Shown: positions 9,976 through 19,437, counted from the stretch's first letter. The stretch: 64,000 nucleotides of DNA from Flavobacterium amniphilum (GCF_023634845.1 NZ_JAMLJL010000002.1:124001-188000), one strand, 5' to 3'. Program-made: numbers and translations. Notes: generated by a model from the sequence alone, not told the origin.

Positions 9976-11018
9976 TACATCTTGGGTCTTAATTTACGGA
10001 CTTCCGCTCCGGTTTGCCAAAGCTCAGATTCTCTTATTTCTTTTAATTCCAGGTTTAATTTTTCCCTGTAATCCTTTTTACTTCCTTCAGCAATTACCCT
10101 AGCAGCTTCGCGTCCTGAAGAAACTTCTTCATATAAAGTTTCAAAAACAGGAGTTGTTGCTTCTCTAAATTTACCTTTCCAGTCTAAAGCACCGCGCTGA
10201 GCTGTTACGGAAGTGTTTGCAAACATCCAGTCCATTCCGTTTTCAGCAACCAAAGGCATTAAACTTTGTGTTAATTCTTCCACTGTTTCATTAAACGCTT
10301 CCGATGGCGAATGTCCATACTTTCTCAAAACATTGTACTGGGCTTCAAACAAACCTGCAAGTGCTCCCATTAAAATCCCTCTTTCCCCGGTTAAATCTGA
10401 AAAGACTTCCTTCTTAAAATCGGTTTCAAATAAATAACCGGAACCAACACCAATACCTAATGACAATGCCTTTTCTCTTGCCGTTCCGGTTGCATCCTGA
10501 TAAACGGCAAAACTTGAATTAAGGCCTTCACCCTTTAAAAATAAACGTCTCAAAGATGTTCCTGAACCTTTGGGAGCAACTAATATTACATCTACATCAG
10601 CAGGAGGAACAATCCCAGTTTTGTCATTAAAAGTAATTCCGAAGCCATGGGAAAAATATAAAGTTTTCCCTTTAGCCAGATGTTTTTTGATTGTTGGCCA
10701 GGCTTCTATTTGCCCTGCATCCGACAGCAAATATTGAATTATTGACGCTTTTTGAACAGCTTCTTCAATATCGAAAAGAGTTTCCCCTTCAATCCATCCG
10801 TCATGTAATGCTTTATCCCAACTTTTTCCTCCTTTTCGTTGTCCAACAATTACATTAAACCCATTATCTCTAAGATTTAATGATTGCCCAGGTCCTTGAA
10901 CTCCATAGCCAATTATTGCAATAGTTTCCTTTTGCAATGTTTTTAATGCTTTATCCAAAGGGAATTCTTCTCTTGTAATTACGGTTTCTTGTATTCCGCC
11001 AAAATTAATTGTTGCCAT
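9975..11018 (-). CDS. ilvC: Ketol-acid reductoisomerase
   Basis: 347 residues. Rearranges and reduces acetolactate or acetohydroxybutyrate with NAD(P)H. The Rossmann glycine motif is IIGYGVQGPGQSLNLRDNG, where GVQGPGQ replaces the common GSQGHA. The catalytic domain carries DLTGERGILMGALAG with the metal-binding acidic residues. It follows ilvN by 19 bases. Confidence 0.95.
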   Translation of the reverse strand: MATINFGGIQETVITREEFPLDKALKTLQKETIAIIGYGVQGPGQSLNLRDNGFNVIVGQRKGGKSWDKALHDGWIEGETLFDIEEAVQKASIIQYLLSDAGQIEAWPTIKKHLAKGKTLYFSHGFGITFNDKTGIVPPADVDVILVAPKGSGTSLRRLFLKGEGLNSSFAVYQDATGTAREKALSLGIGVGSGYLFETDFKKEVFSDLTGERGILMGALAGLFEAQYNVLRKYGHSPSEAFNETVEELTQSLMPLVAENGMDWMFANTSVTAQRGALDWKGKFREATTPVFETLYEEVSSGREAARVIAEGSKKDYREKLNLELKEIRESELWQTGAEVRKLRPKM

Positions 11019-11037
11019 TTTATATAATTTTTTAATT

Positions 11038-11625
11038 TTAAATGTTAAAAATCACACTTCCTGGTTGAAAATGTTTTTTAGTGCTTAGTTGGTTATTATA
11101 TTCTTTTTCTTCCATTTCCAATACTTTATCATGGATACCGTTACTGGATTTAATAATGGCAATCCGCGAACTCCTCACAAACTCTATCAATTGAAATTGT
11201 TCCAGTTTTCGAAGCAGATTACCTATCTCCTCCTGTTGACCTGTCGTTTCAAAAACTGTAAAATCTTCACGGATTACCACAGCTCTCGCTCCATACTCCC
11301 TCAGAAGTCTTTCTACTTTCATTTCCTTCATGGTGACCGATGTTGGAACTTTATACAGTGCCATCTGCTGCCAGATAATTTCTTCATTGGTATTGTAATA
11401 TACTTTAAGCACATCTATTAATTTTTCAAGTTGCCGGGCAATTGTTTTGATACGTTGCTCAGTTTCTGAAATAACTATCGTAAATCTGAAAATGTTTTCA
11501 ATTTCACTTGGAGAGGTGTTAAAGCTCTCAATATTAATTTTCCGTCGGGAAAACAATATGGCTATTTTGTTAATTAACCCCACATGATTTTCAGTGTATA
11601 TGGTCAAAGTGAATTCTTGTTTCAT
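11038..11625 (-). CDS. ilvN: Acetolactate synthase regulatory subunit
   Basis: 195 residues. N-terminal ACT domain (FTLTIYTENHVGLINKIAILF) and C-terminal ACT-like domain, as in IlvN/IlvH. Confers valine sensitivity and activates the IlvB catalytic subunit. Eight bases separate it from ilvB. Confidence 0.92.
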   Translation of the reverse strand: MKQEFTLTIYTENHVGLINKIAILFSRRKINIESFNTSPSEIENIFRFTIVISETEQRIKTIARQLEKLIDVLKVYYNTNEEIIWQQMALYKVPTSVTMKEMKVERLLREYGARAVVIREDFTVFETTGQQEEIGNLLRKLEQFQLIEFVRSSRIAIIKSSNGIHDKVLEMEEKEYNNQLSTKKHFQPGSVIFNI

Positions 11626-11632
11626 TTTGTTT

Positions 11633-13384
11633 TTATTTAATATCTTCCTTCCGTAAAACTATTTCTGCAACTCCTTTCCCCTGCGGAACCATCGGGAATA
11701 CGTTATCTTCATGAGCAACTTCAATTTCCAATAAAAATGAAGCAGGATGTTGAAGCATTTGGGTTAAACCATTTCTCAGGTTTTCTCTTTCAGAAATAAA
11801 ATTTCCTTCAATTCCATAACCTTTGGCAACAGCAACAAAATCGGGGCTTTTAATATCTGTAAAAGAATAGCGTTTTTCATGGAATAATTCCTGCCATTGC
11901 CTTACCATTCCCAAATAGCGGTTGTTCAAAATCAAAATTTTTACATTCGGCTGAAACTGCATGATTGTCCCTAATTCCTGAATATTCATCTGTGCGCCAC
12001 CATCACCCATAACAGCAATTACCTGTCTTTCCGGGACTCCATATTTAGCTCCAATAGCCGCCGGAAGTGCAAACCCCATTGTTCCCAATCCTCCACTGGT
12101 GATATTGCTTCTTGTAAAATTTTGCCTGGTATAACGGCAGGCAGCCATTTGATGCTGTCCAACATCGGTAACAATCACAGCATCGCCTCCAGTTAAGTCG
12201 TTCAGAACATCCATTACTTCTCCCATAGTAATTTTTCCATGGGTTGGTTTTAATTCCTTAGCAACCAATTCATCTTGTTCTTTAATCCTTTTGTTTTCAA
12301 ATTCCCGTAACCATTTAGGATGTGAGTTCTTATGTATTAAATCAGTTAGAAGCGGCAAGGTTTCTTTGCAATCACCCCAAACCGCAACAGTCGTTTTGAC
12401 GTTTTTATCTATCTCAGCAGCATCTATATCAAAATGAATAATTTTAGCTTGCTTCGCATATAAATCCAGTCTTCCCGTTACCCGGTCATCAAATCGCATA
12501 CCTACTGCTATCAATACGTCACATTCATTGGTTAACACATTTGGTCCGTAATTACCATGCATTCCAAGCATCCCTACCCCTAAATAATGATCTGTTGGAA
12601 TAGCACTCATTCCCATAATGGTCCAAGCGGTCGGGAACCCTCCTTTTTCAATAAATGTCAGGAATTCCTTTTCAGCTTCACCCAAAATAACACCCTGCCC
12701 GAAAATCACGAAAGGTCTTTTTGCTTCATTAATCAATTGAGCTGCTTCGTCTATATAAGATCTTCTAACCGTAGGTTTTGGCCTGTAGCTTCTTACATAA
12801 TCACATAAACCATATCCCTTATAATCAAAACTTTGGAGTTGCGCATTTTTAGTGATATCAATTAACACCGGACCTGGACGCCCACTTTTGGCAATGTAAA
12901 ACGCCTTAGCCAAGACTTCGGGTATCTCGTTAGCATCAGTAACTTGATAATTCCATTTCGTTATAGGTGTTGTAATATTGACAATATCTGTCTCCTGAAA
13001 GGCATCAGTCCCTAATAAATGGGCAAAAACCTGTCCTGTAATACAAACCAATGGAGTCGAATCTATCATTGCATCTGCCAAGCCGGTAACAAGATTTGTT
13101 GCTCCGGGACCACTTGTTGCAAACACTACGCCTACTTTACCGCTTGCCCTTGCGTAACCCTGAGCCGCATGAATAGCTCCTTGCTCATGCCTTACCAAAA
13201 TATGCTCCAAAGAATCTTTATAATCATACAAAGCATCATAAATAGGCATAATCGCTCCACCCGGATAACCGAAAACAACCGATGTTTTTTCAGATAATAA
13301 AGCATCTAGAACAGCTAAACTTCCTGTTGTTTTCACACTTTTAGGTTGAAAACTTTTCTTTTGTTTTGTTTCTGTTGTGATCAT
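11633..13384 (-). CDS. ilvB: Acetolactate synthase catalytic subunit
   Basis: About 583 residues from the preferred start. ThDP- and FAD-dependent condensation of pyruvate with pyruvate or 2-oxobutyrate. Motifs: GYPGGAIMPIYDAL, the catalytic Glu in VRHEQGAIHAAQGYAR, SGPGATNLVTGLADA, and the ThDP/Mg motif GDGGAQMNIQEL...NN. The frame is open to an ATG at 13429, but that start would overlap ilvD by 35 bases. The ATG at 13384 has an A-rich AATAAA lead, lies just after the ilvD stop, and gives the usual family N-terminus. The ATG at 13405 is a second alternative. Confidence 0.94.
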   Translation of the reverse strand: MITTETKQKKSFQPKSVKTTGSLAVLDALLSEKTSVVFGYPGGAIMPIYDALYDYKDSLEHILVRHEQGAIHAAQGYARASGKVGVVFATSGPGATNLVTGLADAMIDSTPLVCITGQVFAHLLGTDAFQETDIVNITTPITKWNYQVTDANEIPEVLAKAFYIAKSGRPGPVLIDITKNAQLQSFDYKGYGLCDYVRSYRPKPTVRRSYIDEAAQLINEAKRPFVIFGQGVILGEAEKEFLTFIEKGGFPTAWTIMGMSAIPTDHYLGVGMLGMHGNYGPNVLTNECDVLIAVGMRFDDRVTGRLDLYAKQAKIIHFDIDAAEIDKNVKTTVAVWGDCKETLPLLTDLIHKNSHPKWLREFENKRIKEQDELVAKELKPTHGKITMGEVMDVLNDLTGGDAVIVTDVGQHQMAACRYTRQNFTRSNITSGGLGTMGFALPAAIGAKYGVPERQVIAVMGDGGAQMNIQELGTIMQFQPNVKILILNNRYLGMVRQWQELFHEKRYSFTDIKSPDFVAVAKGYGIEGNFISERENLRNGLTQMLQHPASFLLEIEVAHEDNVFPMVPQGKGVAEIVLRKEDIK

Positions 13385-13394
13385 TTTATTCGTA

Positions 13395-15074
13395 TTAAGA
13401 TTCATCTGTAACACATCCTTCGGATGCATCTTTAACTAATTTTGCGTATTTAAACAAGACACCATTTTTGACTTTTAATTCAGGCTGAATAAATTTTTTT
13501 CTCCTTACCATCAGGATATCATCAGAAACATTCAAATGAATGGAATTACTGACTGCATCAATTTCAATACTGTCTCCGTCTTCCACAAAAGCAATAGTTC
13601 CTGCGTCAAAAGCTTCAGGTGTTATGTGGCCAACAACAAAACCGTGTGTTCCGCCGCTAAACCTTCCATCTGTAATTAATGCGACACTTTTCCCAAAACC
13701 AGCACCAATTAAAGCTGAAGTTGGCTTCAACATTTCGGGCATTCCTGGTCCGCCTTTAGGTCCTACATAACGGATAACCACAACATCTCCCGCCTGAATC
13801 TTTTTCCTTTCAATTCCTTTAATAAGTTCTTTTTCTCCGTCAAAAACTTTGGCAGGTCCGGAAAACTTTTCTCCTTCTTTTCCTGTAATTTTTGCGACGG
13901 CACCTTTTTCTGCAAGGTTGCCATATAAAATCTGGAGATGTCCGGTTGTTTTAATAGGCTGTTCGATAGGTTTGATAATGTTTTGACTTTCAAAATCAAT
14001 TACATCAACATCTTTTAAATTTTCAGCCACCGTTTCTCCCGTAACTGTTAAGCAATCACCATGAAGCATTTTTTTATCCAATAGATATTTCAACACCATT
14101 GGAACACCTCCTTTTTCATGTAAATTTTGCATCAGATAATTACCTCCGGGCTTAAAATCAGCTATTAAAGGGGTTTTGTCACTAATGCGCTGAAAATCAT
14201 CCTGTGTAATTTTCACCCCAACACTTTTTGCCATCGCTATAATATGCAATACCGCATTTGTACTGCCTCCCAACGCAATTAAAGTCGTAATGGCATTCTC
14301 AAAAGCTTTGAGAGTCATGATGTCTTTAGGACAAATATTTCTTTCTAATAATATTTTAAGATAAACTGCCGATTGCTTGCATTCATCAATTTTTTCATGA
14401 CTTACAGCAGGATTTGAACTGGAATACGGCAAACTCATTCCTAAAGCTTCAATTGCGATGGCCATTGTGTTTGCAGTATACATCCCGCCGCATGCTCCGG
14501 CACCAGGACAAGCGTTTTTAATAATTCCCTTAAACTCTTCTTGAGAAATTTTACCGGCAATTTTTTCTCCCAATGCTTCAAAAGCTGAAACGATATTTAA
14601 ATCCTTATTTTGGTATTTTCCGGGAGCAATAGTACCTCCGTAAACCATAATGGAAGGACGGTTTAACCTTCCCATTGCCATAATGCTCCCCGGCATATTT
14701 TTATCACATCCCGGGATTGCAATCAATCCGTCATAATAATGTCCTGACACAACACTTTCAATGCTATCGGCAATAATTTCGCGGCTTACCAATGAATACC
14801 GCATACCATCAGTTCCGTTAGTAATACCGTCACTAATGCCAATAGTGTTGAAAATCAGTCCGACCATTTCGCCCGAATTTACTTCCTGTTTGATATAAGT
14901 TGCCAGATGATTTAAATGCATATTACAGGTATTACCATCATATCCCATAGAAGCAATACCAATAAATGGCTGATTCATTTGTGCATCATTCAGTCCGATA
15001 CCATACAACATTGCTTGAGCTGCCGGTTGTGTTTCATCCTGTGTAATCGTTTTACTATGTCTATTCAATACCAT
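13395..15074 (-). CDS. ilvD: Dihydroxy-acid dehydratase
   Basis: 559 residues. Dehydrates dihydroxyisovalerate and dihydroxymethylvalerate to the 2-oxo acids. Fe-S cysteines are visible in GCDKNMPGS and [16 protein letters not shown]. The lysine/serine region near the C-terminus is [18 protein letters not shown]. It follows ilvE by 18 bases. Confidence 0.96.
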   Translation of the reverse strand: MVLNRHSKTITQDETQPAAQAMLYGIGLNDAQMNQPFIGIASMGYDGNTCNMHLNHLATYIKQEVNSGEMVGLIFNTIGISDGITNGTDGMRYSLVSREIIADSIESVVSGHYYDGLIAIPGCDKNMPGSIMAMGRLNRPSIMVYGGTIAPGKYQNKDLNIVSAFEALGEKIAGKISQEEFKGIIKNACPGAGACGGMYTANTMAIAIEALGMSLPYSSSNPAVSHEKIDECKQSAVYLKILLERNICPKDIMTLKAFENAITTLIALGGSTNAVLHIIAMAKSVGVKITQDDFQRISDKTPLIADFKPGGNYLMQNLHEKGGVPMVLKYLLDKKMLHGDCLTVTGETVAENLKDVDVIDFESQNIIKPIEQPIKTTGHLQILYGNLAEKGAVAKITGKEGEKFSGPAKVFDGEKELIKGIERKKIQAGDVVVIRYVGPKGGPGMPEMLKPTSALIGAGFGKSVALITDGRFSGGTHGFVVGHITPEAFDAGTIAFVEDGDSIEIDAVSNSIHLNVSDDILMVRRKKFIQPELKVKNGVLFKYAKLVKDASEGCVTDES

Positions 15075-15092
15075 CTTAAACTACTTTTCCAA

Positions 15093-16004
15093 TTAATATT
15101 TTCTTTCTAAAACCAAGTCTTTATAGGCAGTTTGAAGTTGCTTGCCTAAAGAGTTTTCCCAATGCAACGGAAGAACCGTTTTATTAACAGAAGCTATTCC
15201 GATGATCTCTGCTGCTGTACCAGAAAAGAATGCACTTTCAGCATTTTCAAGATCCTCTGGCAGATAAAGTCCTTCAACAACTTCTATCCCCTGCTCTTGG
15301 CACAATTCCATAACTGTTGCCCTGGTAATTCCCGGTAAAATATTTCCTAATTGAGGCGTGTATAATTTTCCGCTTTTTTCAAAGAAAAGATTGGCTCCAG
15401 GTCCTTCGGCCAAAAATCCGTCACTATCTAAAAGCAAGGCTTCATCATAACCGTTTCTTTTAGCTTCTGAAGTCGCCAATATGGAATTAACATAATGCCC
15501 GCAAACTTTCGCTTCAATTTTTGTTGATTTGGGATGAGGTCTGCAGAATGATGAATACATAAGATTCAATTGCTTTTCTCCCAAATAAGCTCCCCATTCC
15601 CAAGCTGCTATCATTATAGAAACATCATTTGGTGTGTTTAAAGTCATGTTAGGAGAACAAAATACCAGCGGTCTTATATACGCATCTTTAAAATTGTTCG
15701 TTTCCAATAATTCATACGTTTTCTGAATAAGTTCAGTAGTATCAAATTCGAATGGAATTCCTATCAGCTGACATGATCTTTTTAATCTGACATAATGTTC
15801 CTCTGCCTTAAATATCCGTGTTCCTGTGCTGGTATCATATGCACGTATTCCTTCAAATACACCATAACCATAATGCAAAGTTTGTCCGTATAAATCAGTA
15901 TGAACTTCACTGGCATTTAAGAATGATCCGTTCAAGTAAATAATATGATTATCAGTATAATACAAATTGTTTGTTGGGGCTAATGTGAAATTACCTGGTT
16001 TCAT
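15093..16004 (-). CDS. ilvE: Branched-chain amino acid aminotransferase (class IV)
   Basis: 303 residues, fold-type IV PLP aminotransferase. Transfers amino groups to the 2-oxo acids of Val, Leu and Ile. The PLP lysine lies in KIEAKVCGHYVNS, followed by the family segment EALLLDSDGFLAEGPGANLF and GITRATVMEL. First structural gene of the ilv operon; the Ile/Val attenuator lies about 520 bases upstream on the same strand. Confidence 0.95.
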   Translation of the reverse strand: MKPGNFTLAPTNNLYYTDNHIIYLNGSFLNASEVHTDLYGQTLHYGYGVFEGIRAYDTSTGTRIFKAEEHYVRLKRSCQLIGIPFEFDTTELIQKTYELLETNNFKDAYIRPLVFCSPNMTLNTPNDVSIMIAAWEWGAYLGEKQLNLMYSSFCRPHPKSTKIEAKVCGHYVNSILATSEAKRNGYDEALLLDSDGFLAEGPGANLFFEKSGKLYTPQLGNILPGITRATVMELCQEQGIEVVEGLYLPEDLENAESAFFSGTAAEIIGIASVNKTVLPLHWENSLGKQLQTAYKDLVLERKY

Positions 16005-16521
16005 TGTTTTAATTTTTGATTTTCCGAAATTAGAATTGATTTAAATTTTACGATTTCCGATTTTTATATTTTTAAGCAAATCCGAACAACAAAAAAGAAA
16101 CATAAATAAATGATTAACAGCTTATTATAAAAACAAATATTACGATAGCTACAGTATGATTTTTCTTCTTTTGACAAAAGAAAACCTCACAAAAAACATT
16201 GCTTACTTCAATCCCAAGAATTGAAATCAGATAGTTTTTGAAAATAAATGAGCTAAGGAAATCAGTATGAATCCTTTTGTTGTCTAAAAAATAATGGAAT
16301 AGTGGCTAAACGGGAGTCAATCCGCGATCAATGAGATATTCTGATGCCACCTGAAAGCATTGTTAATTAGCAGACGCTAATTCGAATAAGAATAATGCTG
16401 GAAATTAAAGAAGGTAAAGAAATAACAGAAGTTGTTAACGATTTTTGGTTTTGACATTGTTGATGATGTCGCTGTGTTTTTTTGATTTTTGTCATCTTTA
16501 AAAATTTTTGTGTTGATTAAA
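16005..16521. other. Long untranslated stretch between the ilv attenuator and ilvE
   Basis: No open reading frame of convincing quality on either strand: short frames around 16300-16450 are broken by stops. A small self-complementary element TCTTTTGACAAAAGA sits near 16175. The stretch may be the decayed remains of a gene or insertion that once separated the leader from ilvE. If the leader controls ilvE, this is part of a 5' untranslated region of about 650 bases. Confidence 0.5.
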
Positions 16522-16552
16522 ATAAAAAAAGCCTTCCATAATGGGAAGGCTT
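16522..16552 (-). terminator. Attenuator terminator of the ilv leader
   Basis: On the minus strand: stem AAGCCTTCC/GGAAGGCTT, 6-base loop, then T7. The 5' arm can instead pair upstream: GGGGAG (16591-16586) with CTTCCC (16548-16543) and TTATAC (16582-16577) with GTATAA (16556-16551). That gives a 12-pair antiterminator that excludes the terminator. The antiterminator's 5' arm starts 2 bases after the leader stop codon, where a ribosome finishing the leader would cover it. Confidence 0.85.
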
Positions 16553-16592
16553 ATACTAATATTACTTATGTTTTATGTATAACATCTCCCCG

Positions 16593-16652
16593 TCATAATT
16601 GTGGAATTACAATTACGATAATGACAACGATAATGTTAACAATTTTTCTCAT
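16593..16652 (-). CDS. ilvL: Ile/Val-rich ilv operon leader peptide
   Basis: 19 residues, MRKIVNIIVVIIVIVIPQL, with 7 Ile, 5 Val and one Leu, followed by TGA. An A-rich AAGAA precedes the ATG. In ribosome-mediated attenuation, slow decoding of Ile or Val codons stalls the ribosome and lets the downstream antiterminator form, so the operon is transcribed. When charged tRNA is plentiful the ribosome reaches the stop and the terminator forms. The peptide itself needs no function. The symbol is used by analogy with the enterobacterial ilv leaders; homology is not claimed. Composition, a promoter immediately upstream and mutually exclusive hairpins downstream make this a strong call. Confidence 0.87.
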   Translation of the reverse strand: MRKIVNIIVVIIVIVIPQL

Positions 16653-16670
16653 TTCTTCACTTAGTTGATG

Positions 16671-16698
16671 CAAATGTATAAAAAAAAGTCAAAAACAA
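16671..16698 (-). promoter_or_regulatory. Promoter of the ilv leader
   Basis: -7 box TACATTTG (minus strand, 16678-16671) and -33 TTG (16698-16696) with 17 bases between, matching the Flavobacterium consensus TTG-N17-23-TAnnTTTG. It leaves about 12-15 bases before the leader ATG. Confidence 0.75.
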
Positions 16699-16716
16699 TA
16701 TTTTTTTCAAAGAAAA

Positions 16717-16746
16717 TGTGATTTTTCAAAAAAATTATTACTTTTG
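16717..16746 (+). promoter_or_regulatory. Promoter of the thr leader
   Basis: -7 box TACTTTTG at 16739-16746, and TGTG at 16717-16720 in the -33 position with 18 bases between. The ATG of the leader peptide is only 6 bases after the box, so the transcript probably starts 1-4 bases before the ATG, or at it. Confidence 0.65.
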
Positions 16747-16752
16747 TAACAA

Positions 16753-16857
16753 ATGGTACGCAATTACAAATACAATCAATTCTCTACAACCAAAAACTTG
16801 GTTGCGATTGTTGCTACCACAACCACAACAACTACGACTACCCCGTCCGGGGTATAA
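16753..16857 (+). CDS. thrL: Thr-rich thr operon leader peptide
   Basis: 34 residues ending in Ala, nine consecutive Thr codons (ACC ACA ACC ACA ACA ACT ACG ACT ACC), then Pro-Ser-Gly-Val and TAA. All four Thr codons are used, so the run is protein-level and not a simple DNA repeat. Two more Thr occur at residues 12-13. It precedes thrA-thrB-thrC on the same strand, as the Thr/Ile-rich thr leader does in enterobacteria. A GC-rich hairpin TACCCC/GGGGTA overlaps the last five codons. The symbol is by analogy. Confidence 0.85.
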   Translation: MVRNYKYNQFSTTKNLVAIVATTTTTTTTTPSGV

Positions 16858-16930
16858 TTTCTTCATATAATCCGTTTGCGTACGTGTATATTTTTTACAC
16901 TGAATGCTCCTATTCAATTTTTTAATTTTA
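16839..16930 (+). promoter_or_regulatory. Candidate attenuator structures of the thr leader
   Basis: Three elements are visible. First, hairpin TACCCC-GTCC-GGGGTA at 16839-16854, overlapping the leader's end. Second, TTGCGTAC near 16876, perfectly complementary to GTACGCAA just after the leader ATG (16756-16763). Third, a short stem TGAAT/ATTCA at 16901-16916 followed by a T-rich run, the best terminator candidate. Which pairs form in vivo is not clear by eye. Confidence 0.5.
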
Positions 16931-16992
16931 CTAACGTATAATACCGAATAAACACCAAAGTTTTATCCTGTTATACTTATAAAACACATCTC

Positions 16993-19434
16993 ATGAAAGT
17001 TTTAAAATTTGGCGGAACTTCTGTTGCCGACCATCATAATATAAAAAAATCGGTTTCCATAATGCAGCAGGAAGCCAATAAAATAATTGTTGTAGTTTCT
17101 GCTTTAGGTGGAGTAACCGATTCCTTAGTAGAGATCATCCGTTTGGCTAAATCCAAAGACAAATCATATTCTGATATACTATTAGAATTAAAAAACAGGC
17201 ATATTGAAACGCTTTCAAATCTTATCCAATTAAATAGTTCAAATGAAACTTTGGATTATATACAAAATTCATTCAACCAGTTGGAAACACTTTTGGAGGG
17301 ATGTTTTTTGTTGGGTGAATTGTCTAAAAAATCAATCGATAATATTCTTTCATATGGCGAATTATTGTCATCAAAAATCATTTTCGAATATCTAAAATCC
17401 ATCCATTCAAAAGTAAGTTACAAAGACAGTAGGGAACTAATCCAAACCGATTCAAATTATGGAAATGCCCATATCAATTTTCAGATAAGCAACTACCTGA
17501 TTCAGTATTATTTTGATAAAAATCAATCGGATATTACTATTCTTCCGGGATTCATCGCCCAATCCCAGGAAGGCAACACAACAACTTTAGGCCGTGGTGG
17601 TTCAGATTATACTGCATCAGTCATCGCAGCTGCCTTACAGGCAAACCAATTGGAAATATGGACTGACGTGAGCGGTATGTTTACGGCTAACCCCCAAATT
17701 GTAAAACAGGCAAGACCCATTCCGCAAATTTCTTATAAAGAAGCAATGGAATTATCGCATTTTGGTGCCAAAGTATTGTATGCACCAACAATTCAGCCGG
17801 TACTAAACAGTAACATTCCAATCTACATTAAAAATACTTTTAAACCGGATGAAAGCGGAACTTTCATTTCAAACGATTGCCATTCCGGCAAGAATCCAAT
17901 CAAAGGTATAAGCCATATGGACAATATTGTATTACTGACATTGGAAGGTTCTGGACTTGTAGGTGTTCCGGGAGCTTCCAAAAGACTTTTCGGTGCTATT
18001 GCTAAGGAAAATATCAATATTGTTTTTATTACTCAGGCATCTTCTGAGCACAGCATCTGCATCGGACTTTCGGAAAATGATGCTTTGAAAGCGAAACAAT
18101 GCATTGATGCCGAGTTTGAATACGAAATCAAACAATTAGTTATCCGCCCCATATTTGCTGAAAAGAATTTAGCAATAATTGCTTTGGTTGGAGAAAACAT
18201 GAAAAACCATCAGGGTTTGAGCGGTAAAATGTTCAGTACTTTAGGCAAAAACAACGTCAATATCAGAGCAATTGCACAAGGTGCTTCTGAACGCAATATC
18301 TCAGTGGTAATAGACAGGAAAGATGTAAAAAAAGCACTCAATTCACTTCATGAGAAATTCTTTGAGGACAACATCAAACAAATCAATCTGTTTATTTGCG
18401 GCGTAGGGAATGTTGGCGGAAAATTCATTGAACAGATTAACCAACAGAAAAAATATTTGAAGGAAAATCTGAAAATCAACATCCGTGTTATCGCTCTTTC
18501 TGATTCCAAAAAAATGGTTTTCAATGAAAATGGAATTACTCTTGACAATTGGAAAGCATCTCTGGAAAATGGAGATGAGGCTTGTATTAACCAATTTATT
18601 TCTAAAGTAGAAAAAATGAATTTACGCAACAGCATCTTTGTTGATAATACTGCCAATGAGAATATCGCTGCAATTTACAACCGTTTTTTAAGCCAGAATG
18701 TAGCCGTAGTAACTTGTAATAAAATAGCTTGTTCATCAGAATATGACAATTATAAAAACCTGAAAGAACTTTCTAAAAAATACAACGCACCGTTTTTATT
18801 TGAAACCAATGTTGGTGCGGGTTTACCAATTATCGACACACTCAAAAACCTTATTGCGTCAGGTGATAAAGTACATAAAATACAAGCGGTTTTATCCGGA
18901 AGTTTAAATTTCATCTTTAATAATTTCAATTCCACTACTACTTTTCATGATGTGGTGCAACAAGCCAAGTCTGAAGGTTATACTGAACCGGATCCGAAGA
19001 TTGATTTAAGCGGAATTGATGTAATGCGTAAAATTCTCATCCTTATCCGTGAAAGTGGTTATCAAATGGAAATCAAAGAAATTGAAAATCTGTCCTTTTT
19101 ACCGGATGAAGCATTGCACTCAGATTCTGTAGATGCCTTTTTTACTTCTCTTGAAAACCATCAATTACATTTTGAAAACATGTACAAAGAAGCACAAAAT
19201 AAAGAAAGCCGACTCAAATATGTGGCGAGTTTTGAAAATGGTAAAGCATCAGTCGGATTACAATACATTGATAAAGAACATCCATTTTACAATCTGGAAG
19301 GAAAAGATAACATCGTTCTTTTTTACACAAACCGCTATTCGGATCAACCTTTATTGATTAAAGGTGCCGGTGCCGGTGCCGATGTAACGGCTTCAGGGAT
19401 TTTTGCTGATGTAATACGTGTAGGTAACAATTAA
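16993..19434 (+). CDS. thrA: Bifunctional aspartate kinase / homoserine dehydrogenase I
   Basis: 813 residues. Residues 1 to about 290 are the kinase (MKVLKFGGTSVADHHNI). About 300-460 are two ACT domains (VPGASKRLFGAIAKENINIVFITQ and GLSGKMFSTLGKNNVNIRAIAQG). About 465-813 are the dehydrogenase with the Rossmann motif CGVGNVGGKF, the catalytic CNKIACSSEY segment and SEGYTEPDPKIDLSG. It phosphorylates aspartate and reduces aspartate semialdehyde, the first and third steps to threonine. It lies downstream of the Thr-rich leader. Confidence 0.96.
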   Translation: MKVLKFGGTSVADHHNIKKSVSIMQQEANKIIVVVSALGGVTDSLVEIIRLAKSKDKSYSDILLELKNRHIETLSNLIQLNSSNETLDYIQNSFNQLETLLEGCFLLGELSKKSIDNILSYGELLSSKIIFEYLKSIHSKVSYKDSRELIQTDSNYGNAHINFQISNYLIQYYFDKNQSDITILPGFIAQSQEGNTTTLGRGGSDYTASVIAAALQANQLEIWTDVSGMFTANPQIVKQARPIPQISYKEAMELSHFGAKVLYAPTIQPVLNSNIPIYIKNTFKPDESGTFISNDCHSGKNPIKGISHMDNIVLLTLEGSGLVGVPGASKRLFGAIAKENINIVFITQASSEHSICIGLSENDALKAKQCIDAEFEYEIKQLVIRPIFAEKNLAIIALVGENMKNHQGLSGKMFSTLGKNNVNIRAIAQGASERNISVVIDRKDVKKALNSLHEKFFEDNIKQINLFICGVGNVGGKFIEQINQQKKYLKENLKINIRVIALSDSKKMVFNENGITLDNWKASLENGDEACINQFISKVEKMNLRNSIFVDNTANENIAAIYNRFLSQNVAVVTCNKIACSSEYDNYKNLKELSKKYNAPFLFETNVGAGLPIIDTLKNLIASGDKVHKIQAVLSGSLNFIFNNFNSTTTFHDVVQQAKSEGYTEPDPKIDLSGIDVMRKILILIRESGYQMEIKEIENLSFLPDEALHSDSVDAFFTSLENHQLHFENMYKEAQNKESRLKYVASFENGKASVGLQYIDKEHPFYNLEGKDNIVLFYTNRYSDQPLLIKGAGAGADVTASGIFADVIRVGNN

Positions 19435-19437
19435 TTG

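Noticed and set aside
13385..13429. Longer ilvB N-terminus starting inside ilvD.
   Set aside because: The extra residues are not family-like and the internal ATG has a better position and A-rich lead.
16260..16460. Possible small gene or IS remnant in the ilv leader gap.
   Set aside because: All frames are broken by stops within about 20 codons, and no terminal inverted repeats or target duplications were seen.
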